A stretch of 64,000 nt of DNA, from positions 4,426,233 to 4,490,232 of the forward strand of contig CAJINV010000001.1 of the NCBI GenBank assembly GCA_905178155.1, given 5' to 3'. Below are positions 53,057 to 64,000 of the stretch, piece after piece; positions within the stretch are counted from its first letter, which is position 1, and each line of letters opens with the position of its first letter. The position numbers and the translations under genes were made by a program. Below the pieces are notes generated by a model. It did not search any database, was not told the origin of the DNA, and saw nothing but the letters and a program-made list of their open reading frames with translations. The stretch comes from Amoebophrya sp. A120. Taxonomy: Eukaryota > Sar > Dinophyceae > Syndiniales > Amoebophryaceae.

Positions 53057-56000
53057 TTATTCCCCCTTCTGCTCCTCCACGGTTTCGCCCTGGCCTTCCA
53101 GCATGAGAATATCTTCGTTGCTGGCCTGCCCCCCGAGCTCCGCGGCACCCAGCAATCGCCCAATGGAGCTCATCGCCAGCTCGTCGTCCAGATGGCGAGC
53201 GTTGTTGTAAAAACTCTTCAGAAACCGCACCGGACTCGAACCCGAGAACGGAGAGAGACAGATTTTCAGAATGTTGTCCATGTCGGGCCGCTTCGAAGAA
53301 AAGCTAGTAGCACTTGTGGTCTGAGACCCAGTTGTACTACTAGGTCCGCTGGCTTTGGGAACTGCAGATGCTGCAGATGCGGATGACAGTACCAAACTGG
53401 TCAATCGCTTTGACACGGCCAGGCGGTGCGCCGGTCGCACGAAGCCGTCGCGCTCGATCAAGTTTTCTTCTTCAAACATTAGATCCTATCAAATGTAAAA
53501 GTGTCTGGGTCTGCAAGATTCTGACACTTGTCATGCACGCTTTGCATGAGCCATGATGTCTGTGATCCATACCCTAGCAATACAGATTTTTTGAGGGCTT
53601 CTTGATGCCTATTTCGCATGACAAATGCCTTCTCAGCGTAGCAAAAATTGCATTCCCTTTGGTACTCATGCAATACAGATTTTTTTGGAATCCAGACGCA
53701 GCATCACAAGTTGCATTCTTCCAGACCCAGACATTTTTACAATCCATAGATCCCACAGAGCGACGATTTCGGCACCGTCTTCCTCCTCGTTAGGCCGCGG
53801 AACGAGAGCGAGGTAGTTTTTCACCTGCAGGAAGTCGAAGTGGAACAAGGTCAAGGGGAAGGGTCATCATCATGTTCATGATTTGCATGACACTATTTCG
53901 GTATAGAAAGAAGTAAGACGAAAAATCTGAAAAGAAATGAGGAAACCAACAAGTAGTACCTTCCCCAACAACACCCGATCCGCGTGTATCGAGCCTGCGA
54001 ACACGTGCAGCGCGACGGGGGCGTGAAGCTCGTAGGAAGTGCGTCGAAGAAACGGCTCCGGCTGGTGTAGCCTGACAATCGCGGCAAATTGGTACAACCG
54101 CGGGCAGAATCGCAGGCGGTTAAACTCGCGCCCGCTGCCGTCTTCCGGGTTCTCTTTTCGGTTGTATGCGTCGACGATTTCCGTCCCGTCATCCAACTTG
54201 TGGTCATCTATGCTCGGAAAATTGATTTGCGAACTGACGAGGCAAGCGCAGCGCTCTGCCTCAAAATTGCTGATCAAGAGAAACACCTTACTCAACAGAC
54301 TTGCGTCAGCGGAAGAGGAGCCTGCTTTTGTATTTGCGTTGTTCTGTTGCCCTTTCTGCAAGTCGGAGACGAACAGCCACCCGGGGTGTTTCAAGTGCGC
54401 GTCCGCGTTGTGTTTCCCGCGGATCGTGCGAACGAAATCTTCGGTCACGTACACATTCTCCACCGCGATGCTCCTTAAAATTTCTTCCGGCAGCCGTTCT
54501 CCGTTATGGAAATGTCAGAATCGAAATTCGCAAAATCGAAAAATTTGCGATGCACAAAATCGATGCCAGTTGAGGCCTCAGTATCCAAGCGGCGCATGAC
54601 AAATTTCGGGAGCACCCAAATCCAGTCTGTCATGCTGTTTGGGCAAAGAAGACTGCTCCTGCCATGCTACTCTAGCAGCACATTGCATACCCCTAAACAG
54701 GCTTACAATCGGCCTCATATGCCTGCTCCCCAATACAGGCCTTCAGTTCTCTACATTTTACGCATCGCAAATTTTTCGATTTTGTCGATTTCGATCCTGA
54801 CACATCCATATCCGTCGGCGCCCTGGTACTCTTCGGCGAGGGCCAAATTCTCGAATTGGCCCGCGATCGCCTTGTAGTACGCCGGCGCGTCGCGAAGTGC
54901 CTCTCCCAGCGTCAGTAAGCCTCCCGTGACTTCCCCGTCGGTCTTGACAAATTTCGTGAGCGCGTCGGAGAGTTGCGCCCGCTGCGCGGTTGCGGGGCCG
55001 GGTCTTTCTACCTGTCGTTCTTCCTCCAGCTCCTGTTCCAGTTCCCGTTCCTGCTCCTCGTCGAAAAGACTGCCGAATCGCTCGACGTTGGGCGCAATGG
55101 TAGCGACGTGCGCCTCGATTCGTTTCAGCATCGACATGTTCGCAATCTCTGTATCTATCCGCTTTACCATGTTCGTCTCCATCTCCAAGAGCGCGGCGGC
55201 TTTCTCCTCTTCAGTGGGCTCGGCGGGTTTGGCTTTGCTTTCCACCTTTTTATCGAGTTTGTTCTTCTCACCCTTGTTGGTGGTTTCAGTACCCGCGGTG
55301 GGGGCAGTAGTTGTCCCAGCGGGCTTTTCTTCCTTCGAAAGTTCCTCTTTGACAACGTCTGCACTTGCTGCGTCCTTGTTTTTATTCTGATTCTCATCGT
55401 TCTCATTGTCACGTTCTCCTTGCGGTGCGGATTTTTCGCTAGAAGTGCCCTCACTGTCCACCTCCGCCTCCTCGCCACTTTCGTTGGTGGTTTCCTGACT
55501 AGCCTCCTTTTCCGCTTTCTTTTTCCGCTCCTCCTCCTCCGCAATTGCTTTGCGTGCCACGGCGAGTTTCAGCTTTCGCAGTTTGAAAGTGAGCGTTTTC
55601 AGTTGCTCGGACACGACTGTGGGCAGTGAGGCTAACTGCCTGGCGTGACCGTACATCTCGCCCAAATCCAAAACTTCGTCCTCGACACACTGTTGGGCCA
55701 CTTGCAAAAGGTCGATCTTCTCCGGATGCGTCGACGAGGGCTGGTGGTCCTTGCTTTTATCCTTTGCTTGTTTTTCTGTTTGTTTATTTTCGCTAATCTG
55801 TTGTTCTTTGCTGGTAGAAGAAGTGGCTGCGGTCGCCGAGTCTTGATCTTCCTTGTCTGCGTCGACTGAAACTGAATTCGCTCCGTGCAAGTCAGAGTAA
55901 AACATCCGGTACGTTTCTTCCTTGTTGATGTTTTGCCGCCCTTGCGCCGAGAAGTACGGAATGAGATCGCAAATCCGCTTTCGCGTGTTCACCAGCGTCC

Positions 56001-59000
56001 AGCTGATGATCGTGGAGACATACTGCAACTCCGTCAACACCACCGACGAAGTTGCAGGAGCGCCGGCGACTCTAGGAGGTCGGGCTCCCGCACTGCTACT
56101 TGATGGGCTCTTGCCGCCGCTCGAAGCGCCAGAAACAGTTTTCTTCAGCCGCAGAAGGGTTGGCCAAGCGGTATCTGGAAGGTCATCGAGGAACACCTGC
56201 GTCGCGAGCGGGTAGTACTTCTTCCCTGCTGCACTATCCAGTTTTCCGCCCGTGCTCCCCATCGCCCCACCTGCTTCCCTCTCGGTCGCCGCCTCGTGGC
56301 GCTGCAGCGCACGGTGGACCTCCTTGCTCGCGACGAAGCAAATCTTCTGCCCCTTCCCGATCTGCCGCATGCGCATGCAGGCCTGCAAAAACTTGTCCTT
56401 GGTCATCCCTCGCCCGAGGGTCAACAGGGCGCGCGTGTACAACGGGAGCCGGAAGTCCGAACCGCGCGTGTGCACGTCGTCCAAGTAGAGCAGGCACTTC
56501 CGCATGTCCTCGGCGTAGGGGGACAGAGCGAAACTTACCGGGTCTTCGTCCAGATGATCGCGATCAATCACCCGGATGGTGTTCTTCTCGTCGAAGAAGA
56601 CGCACGCTTCCATGTCTGGCCGCCGCTTCAGCCACTCCTTCGAGAATTCGAGATTCGACAACTGCAGCACCATCGCTCCGGGGTCGAGAACCACATTGAT
56701 TTTTTCTTCTGGCAAACCCGCTTCCCGGGCGGAGACCGCGCTGCTCTGCAGAATGTCAAGGATCTCCACTGCGGTGTTGTCTTCGCGCAGCCAGTGGTAG
56801 TAGTCGTTCTCCGGGCGGAGCAGGTTCCGCAACTGGATTCCGTTCGTCATTTCCAAACTCGGGAGGTTCTTCTGCTTGATCGTCAGCGGCAGAACGTGTT
56901 GCAGGTCGTCCGTGCCGGAAAACCCGGTGGTCACTGCCCGATTGATGAACCCGGGTGGGCGAACATCGTTGCTCGACGACGTTCCTGCTTTGGCCGACTC
57001 TTTCTTCTCGCCCGCAACATTGTCCTCCTGCATTGTTATCTTTTCGGGCGCTCGGGACAGATCCCAGGGCGTCGCGACCACTTTCTGCGGGAACTGCTTC
57101 GCCTGCTTCGGTAGAATCATTTTGAAGAGCCAGAAATTGATGACGTCCATGTGCTTTGCGAACGCCGGAAACAAGTTTTGCTCGAACATCTCGACGTCTG
57201 CAAGGTTCACGGCTTCCAGCTTCATCAGCCCGCGCTGGAGATACTTTTCCCGCGCCGGACAGCTCTCCGCCCACTCCCGATACAGCGCTTTGGCCTCGGA
57301 CTCCGTGATGCGCTGCTCGAGCGTGTGGAAGACGTCGCGGAGCTGCGATTGGTTCAGTCCGGATTGGTAGTAGTGGCTGATGGTCAGCAAAACGGCGATA
57401 TCGGGATGTCCAAACTCCGTGCGGTCGCTGGCCACATCTTTGGCCCGGAACGGCACGGCCATCTGGTAGTTTTCCCGCCCCGGGTGCGCGCCGAAGTCGA
57501 CCCGCCACCGTTTCTGCAAGACCACTTGGAGCACCTCGTGGGAGAGGATACCGCGGAGAACCAGAGCGAGCGCACGCATGGTTTCGTTCAACTGCTCCCA
57601 TGGCCAGAGGTCGCCGCGCTTCCCTGCTGCGGTCGGCATGATCGCGGCGCCGCGGGTCGGACCGCTGAAAATTGATTGAGTACTTAAACTGGCCTTTAAG
57701 ACCAATGCCAGTATCAACAGTGAAGCGGAAATGCGGTAGAGGAAACACAGCACATACAAATCGCAGCATGTAAGCGGAAACAGATTGCTCACGAGGCACA
57801 AAAAACTTCAGAGTGCGCATGAAGGATCCGCAAGGTAGAAGTCGCGTAACTCCACGCATGCATGCAACAAAGATTCCTAATTTTACCTTCCGCTGTTTGT
57901 AACGACAGAACTAACAGAAGGGTCTTTCGAAGCTTCACGCACAGCATGATGGCACAAAACGTAAGTAGTTCAGGCTTAGTCAACGAAAACCTACAGCACG
58001 ACACGAAGCCATCACCCACTGAGCCACCAACTCAAACTAGCTAGTACTAAACGAAACATTCATACATAAGTAACTACCGTTCCAGCACCGCCGACCGCCA
58101 AATCTTACGTTCGACCGGCAGCAATTGCGGGCGGATCCGCTGGAAGATCAGGTCTTTCTGGTCGTGCAGAATGTCCTGCACGACCTGGCTCCGGATGTCT
58201 TCAAACACGTCCGTGGCTTTCTCCGACTCCAGGAGCCGAAACCCCGGGAAGAACAGCGTCTCGTCCGTGTTCACCTCGACCGCCTCGCTGCCGTACTTCT
58301 CGCGCCACTTGAACGCGTGGTTGGCCACCGACCGCATGGCCGCGGCCAGCGCCGTCCACCGCAGCTGCCCACCGTCCATGTCGCGCCGGTCGCCGATGGT
58401 GTAGATCAACTGGTACTTCGGACTCAGGATCTCGTCGCTCTCATCCAGCACGTCCCGGCCGTACTTCTGCGTGAACGCGAGCGCCTCGTGCAGCTTCGCG
58501 GACGCCGCGACCTTCAGCGGGTCGGGGACGGAAGTTTTACTACTATTGCCGTCTTTACTCTTATTGGGCCCTTTATTTGTTGTATTCTTCCCTACAGGAG
58601 GACGAGAGGGTTTTCCATTCTCCTCGTCCTCCTCTTCCGCAACATTTGCCACCGACGGCGTCGCCAGTTCGATCGCTTTGTTCTCCAAGCTCAACCTGTG
58701 TTCCGGCACGGTCACGATCACGTGTCCGTGCGCCCGGATCTCGCGCAAGCGGTTCACCATTTTGTTCGCCCTTTTTTCGTCCAGCGGCATGTCCCGCGTA
58801 CAGATCATCGGGAAAACTTGGCGGTTCAACAAGCCCCCGATCTTCCACTGCCAATCTGCGGAGTTCGTCGCGTACAAAGAGGACAATACCGTTGCCCGCA
58901 CCAGCTTCTCCCCACGCGCCGCGGCGCACAGCACCAAAGGAGCGATCACCGCCGTCTTCCCGCCGCCCATGATGAGCTGCAGCAGCCGATTCCCCTCCGC

Positions 59001-62000
59001 TTCCGACAGAATCGCCAGCGCAACCTCCGCTTGCGATTCCCAGATGCTAATGTCCGCGTCGATTTCGTACGCGAGGAATTCCGGGTAGTCCTTTGCGTTC
59101 CAACCCGCATTGTCCGGTCCGTTTTCCAATTCCGCTTTCAACAGCAGCTCTCCCTTCTCCTCCTGGAAAAAGAACTCCAGACACCGTCGAGCGCGCTGCA
59201 AATGCCGCAACGCGATTGCAAACGACCCGGCGAGCTTACTGAAAACGGTGTTGAATTGTTCGTTATTTTCAACAGCATGTTGCTCTGGAGTAGTTGTAGC
59301 TCTTGCTGCCGCGCCAGTTGACGTTATCCGTGTGATTTGCTGGCGAAAGAACCTGGTCAAGACTTTGTACGGTGTGTTATCAGCGTCCATGCGAGCGGCA
59401 GGGAGGAGACCGATTTTGTTTTCTGTTCCGGAAGCGGCGTGAGACCGGAGCTTCAGCCACAGCTGATCTACCGTTTCCTTCGCCTTCTCTTGGTAAGCGA
59501 GTAATTGTAATCGCAAGACGTGGCGGAAGTGCACGTCTTTGTACAGCTTCAGTGGTATTGAGGACGTTGCTTTCGAAGAGGAAAATGTCATGGCCCACGA
59601 GCTCTGCAACTGGTTCATCAGCATACCCGAAATTTCCGCGTAGGACTCGTCTTGGGGCAGGGTTAAAGGTAGCTCTTCTGTCAAAACGTTAGCACCTTGT
59701 ACTTGTTTTTGATTGTTTTCGGCGAACTTCTCGACGGAGTTTGCAGCCGCTTCGTCGAGCTTTAACTTGAATCGGTCCTGCAATTCGAAGCGTTCGCGCC
59801 AGTTCTTCTCATACTCGTTGAAGTGCGACAGCGCGCTGTCGATGCCGATCGCGCCCGGAAAGCCGCCTCTTGTCCACAAATCTAGATTCTCTGGCACAGG
59901 CTGTTCCTCTTCTACCGTAGTGCCAGACAATGATGCAACAAGCTGCTGTTCCGTTACCGCCTTTTCCGCACCATAGCCCTCCACATAACACGCCTCCGAC
60001 CCAGACACGTAGACTTTTCGTCTGATGCCATCGTCGTCTGCTTTCGAAGTTGTACTAGATCCGCCATTCGCCCTGGAAAAGTCATCTGGTTTATCTTTCG
60101 ATGCCCAGGCCAGCATGTCCTTGCTATTGCCCTTCTGCACCCCGAGAAACTGCGCCATCCGCTCGGTGAAGGCCTTGATGAAGTCGTGCAGCTTCTGGTT
60201 TTGCCGCCACGTGAAGAAGACGGAGTTTATCGCTTGACACAGCACCCGGTGGTTGTGTTTGGGGATGATGTTACCGTACACGTGCTTTCCACACATGTCC
60301 GGTCGCAAGCTCTTTTCGTTGTCCCAGCATTCCTTTGCGTAGCCAAGTAGCTATCCTATGTAAAAACGTACCCACCCCATAGTCAAGATGGGGGATTGGC
60401 TAGACAAATCCACAAGTTTTGGCTGTCTTGCATGACAGATTTGGACTCGTAGCGTAGTGCTGTTTGAGCTAGCTCAGCAGCATCACAGACCTAGTATATC
60501 ATGCTGATTGGAGCATGACAAATTGCAAAACACGATTGGAAAATGCTTCTCATGGGGCTCCGCATGAGAAACAATTTCAGCATGCAGATTTGCATTACAA
60601 CTCTGGTGTGGATACGTTTTTACTCAGGATAGCAGCGCGTTTAGCGTCATCCCGCGGTCGGTCAGGTACTGGTCCGATTTGCTGAACACCGTGTGGGCCT
60701 TGCTCTGCCGGTTCTGCCCATCGATAGACCCTAAAATCGCCCGCATCCCCTCCCGCGCCACGTCGTCGCTGGCGTGCGGACCAAAGCGCCCCGGCGGGAG
60801 CGCCAAGAAAGGTGTGAGCGTGGAAGGAGCACCGGAGGATTTTCGACGCCCGGTGAAGTTGATACTCATAAATTTCTCGTCCTTCAATTTCGTGCGGTTT
60901 GAGGGGCAGGAGATTTCCGCCCCAACGGTGTTCAAATCGTTCCAGTTGCCGAACAGATTCGAGGCCGCGCCCGTGTGCATCGCCTGGAAGGTGGTTTTCA
61001 GCTGGTCGGCGGAGGAATTCACTAAATCCACCCGTGGCGGACGCCACACGCGGATGTCGTCGACGAAGTTTACAATCGTCTGCAGCACTGGCCCGTCGTG
61101 GAACTCCGCCGCGCCGTCGCCCGGCGCGTGGTACCGCGGGATCTCCGGCGCTTCCAAATCGGAGAAGAAAGAACTGTTCTGTGCCACGACCAGCAACTGC
61201 ATCAAGTAGTCCGTCGCGCACATCTGCACGGCGGCCGGAGCCGCTTTCGAAATCACCTCGTCGCCCGTTGCGTTAACGTTGTTCCTCGCTTTCTTCATCG
61301 GGATGGATTGCAAGGCGGCCAGGTAGGTGATTAGATAGCCAAACCCGGCTTGGGACTCGTGGTGGTGGTACCATTCCGCCCAGCGGGACCGCGGACAGCA
61401 GTGGACTCGCGCCAATTCGTACATGTTCAGCCAGATGTCGTACAGGGGAAGATCCACCATAGCTCCCTCCTCATTGTAAGTCACGGCGAGCGCCGACACC
61501 CAGCCGCCGAACAAATCAGAAGGACAAGGGTCCTCGCCCGGTGGGACGAGAGAATCACGTCCAGAAAGAGGATTCTTATCGGCACTCCTTGGCGGAATGC
61601 ACTCCTTGCCAAACAGGAGCCCGAGCCCTCCGGCCAAAAAGTTATCGACGCCAGTCAGCTTCCCGGAGATCGCGCTGGAGAAGAACAAATTTTTCACCGA
61701 CGAGCACACCCCGGACGCACCGTGCTGCTGGTACTTTCCCCTCAAATGCGCCAGGAGAAAGTCGCAGCTTCCCCCAGGGAAGGTAGCGACGTTGTGCCGC
61801 TGGAGCTGGAGCAGAAACCCGTGCGCCTGCTCCTCCTTCCGGCGGGCCTCGTCGTTCGCCTCTTGCATGGCGTTCACAGTGGGATCGATGTCCTCCTCAA
61901 ACTGGAAGTTCTCGATGCCGTACGGGTTCGCCTTGTCCTTCTTTTTCTTCTTCCCTTTTTTCTGATCATTTGACGACGCAGATTTACCTTGTCCCTTTTT

Positions 62001-64000
62001 CCCTTTGCCCTTAATATTTGCAGGCCCGCCGATTTTGCTGCGGTCGCCGAAACCCCCGAACCCGAAGCCACCGCCGAACCCGAACGGGTTGGGCGGCGCA
62101 GACATGTTGGACAACACTTTCCGCGTCGCGTCCAATAGCTCGTACTGCATTTTCGCTTGCGTCGAGTTCTCCAGCGTCATTACGATCGAGCTACTACTCG
62201 TTCCGGTCTGCATCGTCTCCAGCTCTTCAGCAATGATTCTGGTCTCCGACACCGACGTTGTCCCAGACGACGATCCGCTTTTTGTACTAGCTGTATCAAC
62301 TACCGCTCCATTGCTATTTTTACCGGCGCCCGTAACTGGTTTTATACTACTCTCTGCACTTCGCAGCGCGACCATCCGGCGGCCCTCGCGTGGCTTCTTC
62401 GTGAAGCAGGGCTGACACACTAACCCTGCTTCCTTCAACGCCAGGAGCTCGTGTCGATGGTGCCACCCACCTTTCGGCACGCGGTAGATATCCGGGTCCT
62501 CCCCTTTCGCCACGTTAGCAGCGTGCTCCGCCTCGTAGCACTTTCGGCAGACGTAATAGCCCACATCGTTCGCCTTCTCGCACACCTTGCAGTGCATCAA
62601 GGAGATAAAGAACGGGATCTGCGCCCGCGCGTTCTTTTCGTTCTCTTCGTCGCTGGAGGAAATCATGTCTTCGTCGTCGCTGCTGTTAACAAAGTGCCGA
62701 GACTCCACCCCCGTTGCCTCGTAAACCCAACTTCTGGTCACGCGGTTTCGCCGCCGCTCGCGCGTGTAGTGTCGCCCCTTCGACTTTTTCCTTCCCGCCA
62801 ACTCCTTCTTTCCACTCCGCGCCGCGGCGGCGAGCTTGCGCGCGAGTTTCGACTGCTTTTTCCGCTCCACCCACGCCTGAATGCGCGCTTTCCAGTACTC
62901 GTCGTGCCCTTCGCGCACGTTCGTTTCACACCTTGCGCACTTCATTTCCTCGGCGTCGTCGTCGTTGGACGGAATGGAAAAGCTTTGCAGCTGCTGCCCC
63001 TCGGGGCAAAACACCAGCGTGCTGGGCTGCTGGTTGCGCCAGACAAAAAAAGCGTCATCCTTCTCTTCGTTCGTCAGTCGCACGTCCTCCGGAAGCAAAG
63101 CCTCCACACGACGGTAGTTGCGGTAGGGGAGTTGCCCGATCCGCTCGCCGAGCAGACCGCCAATCAGCGTCCGGTCTTCTCCCTCTTCGTCCCCGTGCTC
63201 CCGCTGGATCACGTTGGCATACCGGTCCGGGTCGTAGGTCGCGGGGGTGAGTATGATGGTCTTCGTGTTGACAAAATCATTGTAATTTGCGTTATCCGCA
63301 AAGTGGTGTTTCTCGCGCAGCCTCTCCGGGTTTGCGAAAAACTGGTTTCCTCTCCCCACGGACTCCAACTGGTCGCCCATCTCCCGGAGGCGCAAAGAGG
63401 CCAAAAACCCGAAGCTCGGGGGCCGCGCAAGAGCGGGCAGACAGCGGACCGCGGTCGCGACTTCGGACTCCTCGTGCTGCAACGGGAGGAACCCCATGCT
63501 GATTTTGTCGTTCGGCTGCGTCTCGAGCCTTCGCCGGACACTGATCCGCCCGAGCTCCAAAAGCGTCGCTGCTTCCAAGTCCAGTGCGTCGTGGTCGATT
63601 TTCTTCGCATCTAGCACGGGTAACAGATTTCCCCGCACCTGGCCGCAGCGAAGCAGGTCCAGCGCCATCCCCGTCCCCGTGCGGCCGAGGAAGGGGTCCG
63701 CATACAGGCCGCTCGTCCGCGCGTGCAGGTGCGCGAGAAAGAGCCATGCAACACGCTCCTTCTGCGCATGCAGCGTTTGCAGCTCTCGCTTGACGGTGTA
63801 GCGAAACAGCGGCGGCTGGCGCAGATTTTCCAGGTCCACCTCAACCCCGGCCGGGGAGCACCAAGCCCCGGCGAACTCGTGCACGGCCGCTTCGGCCAGC
63901 AGGAATTCCTGCTCCTCGCGGGCTCTCTTTTTCACTCTCTGCAGTTCCAACCACTCGGTTTCGGTCAACTTCACTTTTTTCTTCTTTTTCTTCTGCTTGC
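53057..64000 (-). CDS. Giant DUF3638/DUF3645-family protein, 5' end beyond the window
   Basis: Exons 64000-60632, 60346-58078, 57664-54811, 54499-53960, 53824-53749 and 53481-53057: about 3,175 codons visible with no break. The frame phase agrees across all five junctions (three introners, two GT-AG introns). Recognisable parts: Cys-rich fingers around 62930-62400 (CARC, CKVC, CRKC, CQPC); a P-loop-like LIMGGGKTAVIAPL near 58960 with LGGLLNRQVF-like text after it and DESDE near 58440, together the DUF3638 signature; and RWRVDFGAHPGR, AVPFRAKDVASDRTEFGHPD at 57400-57510, the DUF3645 signature. A long Lys/Glu coiled-coil region (about 55150-55600) and a C-terminal tail follow. Such proteins occur in fungi, oomycetes and algae and have an NTPase-like core of unknown function. 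The first visible codons are internal. Confidence 0.9.
53487..53748. mobile_element. Introner element, family A, opposite orientation (262 bp)
   Basis: Ends TATCAAATG and CAATCCATA; arms GTCTGGGTCTGCAAGA and complement. Perfect 5-mer GATCC at 53482-53486 and 53749-53753. Interior matches 6125-6386 in orientation. Junction on the minus strand can be read as GA-AG. Joins the exons in frame. Confidence 0.94.
54505..54810. mobile_element. Introner element, family D (306 bp)
   Basis: Begins TATGGAAATGTCAGAATCG and ends CGATCCTGACACATCCATA, with about 45 bp of inverted arm including AAATCGAAAAATTTGCGATG. Perfect 5-mer TCCGT on both sides (54500-54504, 54811-54815). The host frame happens to stay open about 20 codons into the element. 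No AG acceptor fits in the sliding window. Confidence 0.93.
60352..60631. mobile_element. Introner element, family C (280 bp)
   Basis: Begins TATCCTATGTAAAAACGTA and ends ATACGTTTTTACTCAGGATA. Flanks GTAGC (60347-60351) and GCAGC (60632-60636), four of five identical. Between the arms are several GCATGACA and CATCACAGA words also present in family A, so families may share ancestry in the core. Exons join in frame. Confidence 0.92.

Noticed and set aside
1579-60631. Spaced near-identical repeats as a CRISPR array or bacterial insertion sequences
   Set aside because: Copies are kilobases apart, lie inside split eukaryotic genes, encode no transposase, and have intron behaviour. Nothing here is bacterial.
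1-64000. tRNA, rRNA and spliced-leader RNA genes
   Set aside because: I looked by eye for cloverleaf signatures and for a dinoflagellate spliced-leader core and found none. A covariance-model search would be needed to exclude a diverged one.

Overview
This is a window of a compact eukaryotic nuclear genome. The best fit is a parasitic dinoflagellate of the Amoebophrya (Syndiniales) type. Three things point there. All 18 to 20 supported protein genes lie on the minus strand, as in a dinoflagellate unidirectional cluster. The genes are separated by short gaps and split by small introns. Many of those introns are near-identical, repeated elements with long terminal inverted repeats, and often without GT/AG ends, matching the introner elements published for Amoebophrya. 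The assignment is inference; no ribosomal or mitochondrial marker is present.

Layout, left to right (all genes minus): a COPI-associated/TVP15-like membrane protein (810-3979); a helical-repeat putative organellar RNA-binding protein (4538-6861); a SWIM zinc-finger protein (7461-8192); an alpha/beta hydrolase (8618-9838); a 2.7 kb GC-rich island of foreign-looking composition (about 10065-12795); a TMTC-type O-mannosyltransferase (13080-15548); a dynamin-related GTPase (16047-19071); two unknowns (20006-20985, 21127-23517); a four-TM protein (24221-26200); a MORN5-like protein fused to nine tandem 51-55 residue repeats (27364-31286); three small proteins (32305-35271); a QSOX-type sulfhydryl oxidase (35360-37549); a roughly 3 kb tandem duplication carrying two paralogous genes and a decayed 3' copy (about 38040-44140); a second tandem pair of 774 and 792 residue proteins (44942-50639); an acidic protein (51398-52036); and a giant DUF3638/DUF3645 protein running off the right edge (53057-64000).

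The main discovery is a set of 16 introner-like elements from about eight unrelated sequence families. Every intact one has the same architecture: it begins TAT, ends ATA, carries terminal inverted repeats, and is flanked by a 5-bp direct repeat (8 of 14 perfect, 4 with one mismatch, 2 with two). Deleting the element plus one copy of the 5-bp repeat restores the open reading frame at all 14 genic sites; full exon models built this way have lengths divisible by three. Empty sites exist inside the window, in sister repeats of the MORN gene and in tandem paralogs, so several insertions look like recent intron gains by a transposon-like process. No element was seen between genes.

Functionally the genes do not form a pathway. 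They cover secretory-pathway work (COPI-associated protein, TMTC, QSOX, dynamin), probable flagellar or cortical structure (MORN5-like protein), organellar RNA handling, and lineage-specific families.
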